7,866 nucleotides of DNA from Desulfobacterales bacterium (lineage in GTDB: Bacteria; Desulfobacterota; Desulfobacteria; Desulfobacterales; C00003060), in the NCBI GenBank assembly GCA_030613145.1, contig JAUWMM010000071.1, positions 1-7,866 of the forward strand, written 5' to 3'. The notes below the pieces were generated by a model. It did no database searches and was not told where the DNA came from. It was given only the letters and a program-made list of their open reading frames with translations. How positions within the stretch are numbered: the first letter of the stretch is position 1; each line of letters opens with the position of its first letter. Both the position numbers and the translations under genes were made by a program. Below are positions 6,116-7,866 of the stretch, in pieces.

Positions 6116-6368
6116 TGCCCATCCATAAATGGCTATTTCCCGCAATCGCCGACTTCGCCAAAGCACTGGCTGCGACGGCTGAACGGCTGAATCTGCGTCA
6201 GACTCAGATTTCAATCCGCCTGAGGCGGATAAATCCTCAAAATACCCAATGTATTCCTGCGGTTAAAATTTTCGTCTTCCTTAAATCCACTCCCCTGGTA
6301 TCAGTCTCCTTCCCACCCAAAGTCTATCCTTGATTTCCTAACCCGGATAAACCGGAACAAAAAAAACT
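6116..6368. other. Non-coding stretch after the thioesterase with small palindromes
   Basis: I see no gene here. The open frame at 6115-6333 starts on the thioesterase stop codon, lacks a ribosome binding site and has no recognisable domain. The stretch has a near-palindrome at 6190-6210 (AATCTG...CAGATT ends) and the hairpin ATCCGCC-TGA-GGCGGAT (6214-6230). The phrase CCTCAAAATACCCAATG and the bases around it have the feel of a dispersed repeat, but this cannot be shown from one copy. Confidence 0.5.
6214..6230. repeat. Short CGCC/GGCG hairpin
   Basis: ATCCGCC (6214-6220) and GGCGGAT (6224-6230) pair perfectly around TGA. It belongs to a set of similar hairpins in the window (2078-2094, 7667-7681, 7692-7706), all with a 3-base loop and a CGCC/GGCG top, each inside a non-coding repeat. 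Confidence 0.7.
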
Positions 6369-6771
6369 ATCACGAAAACACCCCAGTACGATAGTTCCTA
6401 CCTACGGGGCAGGCGAAATTACGAAAACACGAAAAGAAGCAATTTCAGATACTAAAACCAAATATCGAGTCAAATCCCAATAACAAATTGCCAAAGTCTC
6501 TCACATTGAATTTAAGGCGCATTGCATTTAACCCTACAACGACACTTACCGTTGACACCAAATTCTGGATTCTGTCATGCCGGACTTGATCCGACATCCA
6601 GAAGTCGAGCTATGACCATGAACTAAAATAGCCATATTCCAGATCATTCTGACTGGATTCCGGCTTTCGCCGGAATGACGGAGTGGTAAACGTCGTTGTA
6701 GGGTTAATTGTGCTTTGGTCTTTTTCGTTCTTTTTCTCTTTCGTGCTTTCGTCCTTTCGTGTTTTCGTGAT
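6369..6771. repeat. Repeat segment flanked by inverted ACGAAAACAC arms
   Basis: ATCACGAAAACAC (6369-6381) is exactly inverted at 6759-6771, and ACGAAAACACGAAA (6421-6434) is exactly inverted at 6755-6768. The right arm is preceded by degenerate tandem CTTTCGTN units (about 6735-6768). A small inverted pair ACTATC (6366-6371)/GATAGT (6390-6395) is at the left end. A separate 180-bp palindromic element (6528-6707) sits in the middle. The segment occupies the space between convergent genes and has no coding capacity. Confidence 0.7.
6528..6707. repeat. 180-bp MITE-like element with 23-bp terminal inverted repeats
   Basis: The ends 6528-6550 and 6685-6707 are inverted copies matching at 21 of 23 positions; the perfect core is AACCCTACAACGAC (6530-6543) against 6692-6705. 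The outermost bases are TTAA on both sides, which leaves room for a TA or TTAA target duplication. Inside are the hairpins CGGA-CTTGA-TCCG (6581-6593) and ATTCCGGC-TTTC-GCCGGAAT (6657-6676), within sequence of the widespread 'GTCATGCCGGACTTGATCC' and 'TTCGCCGGAATGACGG' dispersed repeat type known from many bacterial genomes. Confidence 0.8.
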
Positions 6772-6812
6772 TGTTTCTCAATTGTGTGCCAGAGAAAACG
6801 CGAATTTCACAA

Positions 6813-7517
6813 CTAAGCGCCTAATCTACCCTGAGGCAGCATGATATTTTCAATTTTCTGTAAGATTGGTTGTATCCTCAGGCGATGCTCTGGGGGCACC
6901 AAGAGTCTTGGTATTAAACGATTAACAGGAATACTCCCGGGATGATTCAGGGTGGCGTTTTCCTCATACTGTTTTCGCAGTGTTTCTGATTCTAGAAAGA
7001 GCAGCACATCTGTCATATTCCCAAGCAGCCCGCTCCCGTCGATATGCTCGATAAACTGCAAAAAGACAGTATTCACTGTTATCAAAAACAGATCTATGTC
7101 TGCGCAACCGTTTTTCTCACACTCTTGTGTTGAAAAGAAGCATCGGCAGCCGAACGGTCGCACCGGATATATTAGACATTCGTTGTTTGAAAGAAACGGG
7201 CAGGCAGCACGGGGCCGGTTGCTCGCCTCTTCAGGTGGATTTTCTTCTTGCATGCAAAGGGCTGCAAGCTCATTGGTGGTGATGGTGGGCTGAAAACGTT
7301 CTTGGTGTGCTGAGCTATGGATGCGCTGAAAGAAGTTTAGCTGCCCCGTGGAAATCAAGTGTTTGAAAATCCGGTATCCTTCCAAGGTAGTCATGGTAAC
7401 GTTCTGGGTGCAGCACGCTGCACAGCCACGCACGCAAGCCACACTCAGGCGCGTAGAGAATGCCTCATAAATATCATACATCTGACTCAAGATATCTAAC
7501 TTGTATAAGATGTCCAT
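6813..7517 (-). CDS. YkgJ-like cysteine-cluster (putative Zn/Fe-binding) protein
   Basis: The protein has 234 residues and two cysteine blocks characteristic of the YkgJ/UPF0153 family: C28-x3-C32-x2-C35-C36 near the N-terminus, and C106-PFLSNNE-C114-LIYPVRPFGC124-R-C126 in the middle, followed by C133 and C138. In the family these cysteines are thought to chelate zinc or an iron-sulfur centre. Most members are uncharacterised, and related sequences include the flagellin lysine methylase FliB, so a modifying-enzyme role is possible but unproven. The C-terminal 90 residues show no motif I recognise. The ATG at 7515-7517 gives the longest frame, but no good Shine-Dalgarno precedes it; Met13 is an alternative start, still upstream of the first cysteine. 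It converges with the thioesterase gene and points the same way as the partial gene at 7789-7866, from which a repeat element separates it. Confidence 0.8.
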   Translation of the reverse strand: MDILYKLDILSQMYDIYEAFSTRLSVACVRGCAACCTQNVTMTTLEGYRIFKHLISTGQLNFFQRIHSSAHQERFQPTITTNELAALCMQEENPPEEASNRPRAACPFLSNNECLIYPVRPFGCRCFFSTQECEKNGCADIDLFLITVNTVFLQFIEHIDGSGLLGNMTDVLLFLESETLRKQYEENATLNHPGSIPVNRLIPRLLVPPEHRLRIQPILQKIENIMLPQGRLGA

Positions 7518-7545
7518 TCAGGCTTTAGAGGAATTGTTTTGAAAG

Positions 7546-7718
7546 ATGAACGTCGAACATCGAACGTCCAACGTCGAATGAAAAACGAATATCCAATACC
7601 GAACAATCAACGGCTATTTCTGTTTCTTCATCTTTTCCCATTCAACATTCGATGTTGGACGTTCGATCCGCCGGAGGCGGACAAGTGCTTGCTCGCCTCT
7701 GGCGAGTTCGATGTTCAT
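7546..7718. repeat. 173-bp palindromic element with ATGAAC(A/G)TCGAAC ends
   Basis: The outer ends 7546-7558 and 7706-7718 are inverted with one mismatch in 13. An inner pair, 7560-7580 and 7646-7666, matches at 20 of 21 positions (core TCGAACGTCCAAC). The left half also repeats (A)CGTCGAA and CATCGAACG units in direct orientation. Between the inner and outer right arms sit two short hairpins, TCCGCC-GGA-GGCGGA (7667-7681) and CTCGCC-TCT-GGCGAG (7692-7706). The open frame at 7539-7730 is translated repeat and is not called as a gene. Confidence 0.75.
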
Positions 7719-7773
7719 TTTTTTCAGTAAACCTTCCACAGTCCATTCGGTGCAAAAATAACTTAGCGCTTAT

Positions 7774-7786
7774 GGGGGCTGCCCCC
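7774..7786 (-). terminator. Possible terminator hairpin after the phosphoglycerate mutase gene
   Basis: On the minus strand GGGGG-CAG-CCCCC begins 2 bases past the stop codon region. A T-rich stretch (TTATTTTT) follows only about 12 bases later, so this is a poor intrinsic terminator. It may be a transcription pause or an mRNA-protecting hairpin. Confidence 0.3.
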
Positions 7787-7788
7787 CG

Positions 7789-7866
7789 TTAATCCTCAAT
7801 CAGCTGGGTAGCCGTCATCTCAGGCGGGATGTCGATGTTCATGAGCTTGAGGACGGTGGGGGCGAC
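7789..7866 (-). CDS. gpmI: C-terminal end of probable cofactor-independent phosphoglycerate mutase
   Basis: The frame is open to the window edge, so only the last 25 residues are seen: VAPTVLKLMNIDIPPEMTAT followed by QLIED and TAA. The pattern (I/V)APT-(V/L)L-x-L-x-(G/N)I-x-x-PxEMT is the usual end of 2,3-bisphosphoglycerate-independent phosphoglycerate mutases, which interconvert 3- and 2-phosphoglycerate in glycolysis and gluconeogenesis. Other alkaline-phosphatase superfamily enzymes, such as sulfatases and phosphopentomutases, have a similar APT block, but the PPEMT ending favours the mutase. The family assignment rests on a short stretch. Confidence 0.7.
   Translation of the reverse strand, partial: VAPTVLKLMNIDIPPEMTATQLIED

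Noticed and set aside
6115..6333. Open frame of 72 codons after the thioesterase.
   Set aside because: It begins on the last base of a stop codon, has no ribosome binding site and covers a palindromic hairpin.
7539..7730. Open frame of 63 codons upstream of the YkgJ-like gene.
   Set aside because: The translation (DERRTSNVQRRMKNEY) is the repeat read as protein, a common false gene.

Overview
The window looks like a chromosomal piece of an anaerobic, probably sulfate-reducing or syntrophic, bacterium of the Desulfobacterota (old Deltaproteobacteria). This is inferred from a ferredoxin-dependent 2-oxoacid oxidoreductase operon joined to a selenocysteine-type HdrA fused to an MvhD domain, and from the many short interspersed palindromic repeats between genes. 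No rRNA or marker gene is present, so the taxonomy is inference.

Layout. 1-318 (+) is the 3' end of the alpha subunit of a 2-oxoacid:ferredoxin oxidoreductase (KorA-like). A repeat-built spacer follows, then 494-1903 (+), a beta subunit fused to a gamma subunit (KorB-KorC). A 375-base gap holds a MITE-like element with two unusual hairpins. Next come 2279-2602 (+), a two-cluster ferredoxin (KorD-like), and 2606-4987 (+), one long HdrA-MvhD gene read through an in-frame UGA at 3188-3190. 4988-5296 holds another MITE-like element and a promoter candidate. 5297-5695 (+) is a small basic protein with a coiled coil and a likely winged helix, followed after 3 bases by 5699-6115 (+), a hotdog-fold thioesterase. 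6116-6812 is non-coding and holds nested inverted repeats between convergent genes. 6813-7517 (-) is a YkgJ-like cysteine-cluster protein. 7518-7788 is another repeat element, and 7789-7866 (-) is the last 25 codons of a probable cofactor-independent phosphoglycerate mutase.

How the genes work together. The Kor subunits would oxidise a 2-oxoacid (most likely 2-oxoglutarate) to the acyl-CoA and reduce ferredoxin. KorD and HdrA-MvhD, which has four ferredoxin-type clusters, FAD and an MvhD-type Fe-S end, give a route for those electrons to or from another carrier, possibly by flavin-based bifurcation or confurcation. No HdrB or HdrC lies in the window.

The main result is that what looks like two adjacent reading frames (2606-3190 and 3206-4987) is one 793-residue selenoprotein. 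The UGA replaces the cysteine of the HdrA motif before ILxPKM, and a good bacterial SECIS hairpin follows it. The second theme is that nearly every intergenic space is filled by a different palindromic repeat, including a pair of hairpins whose 8-base loops are exact complements of each other.
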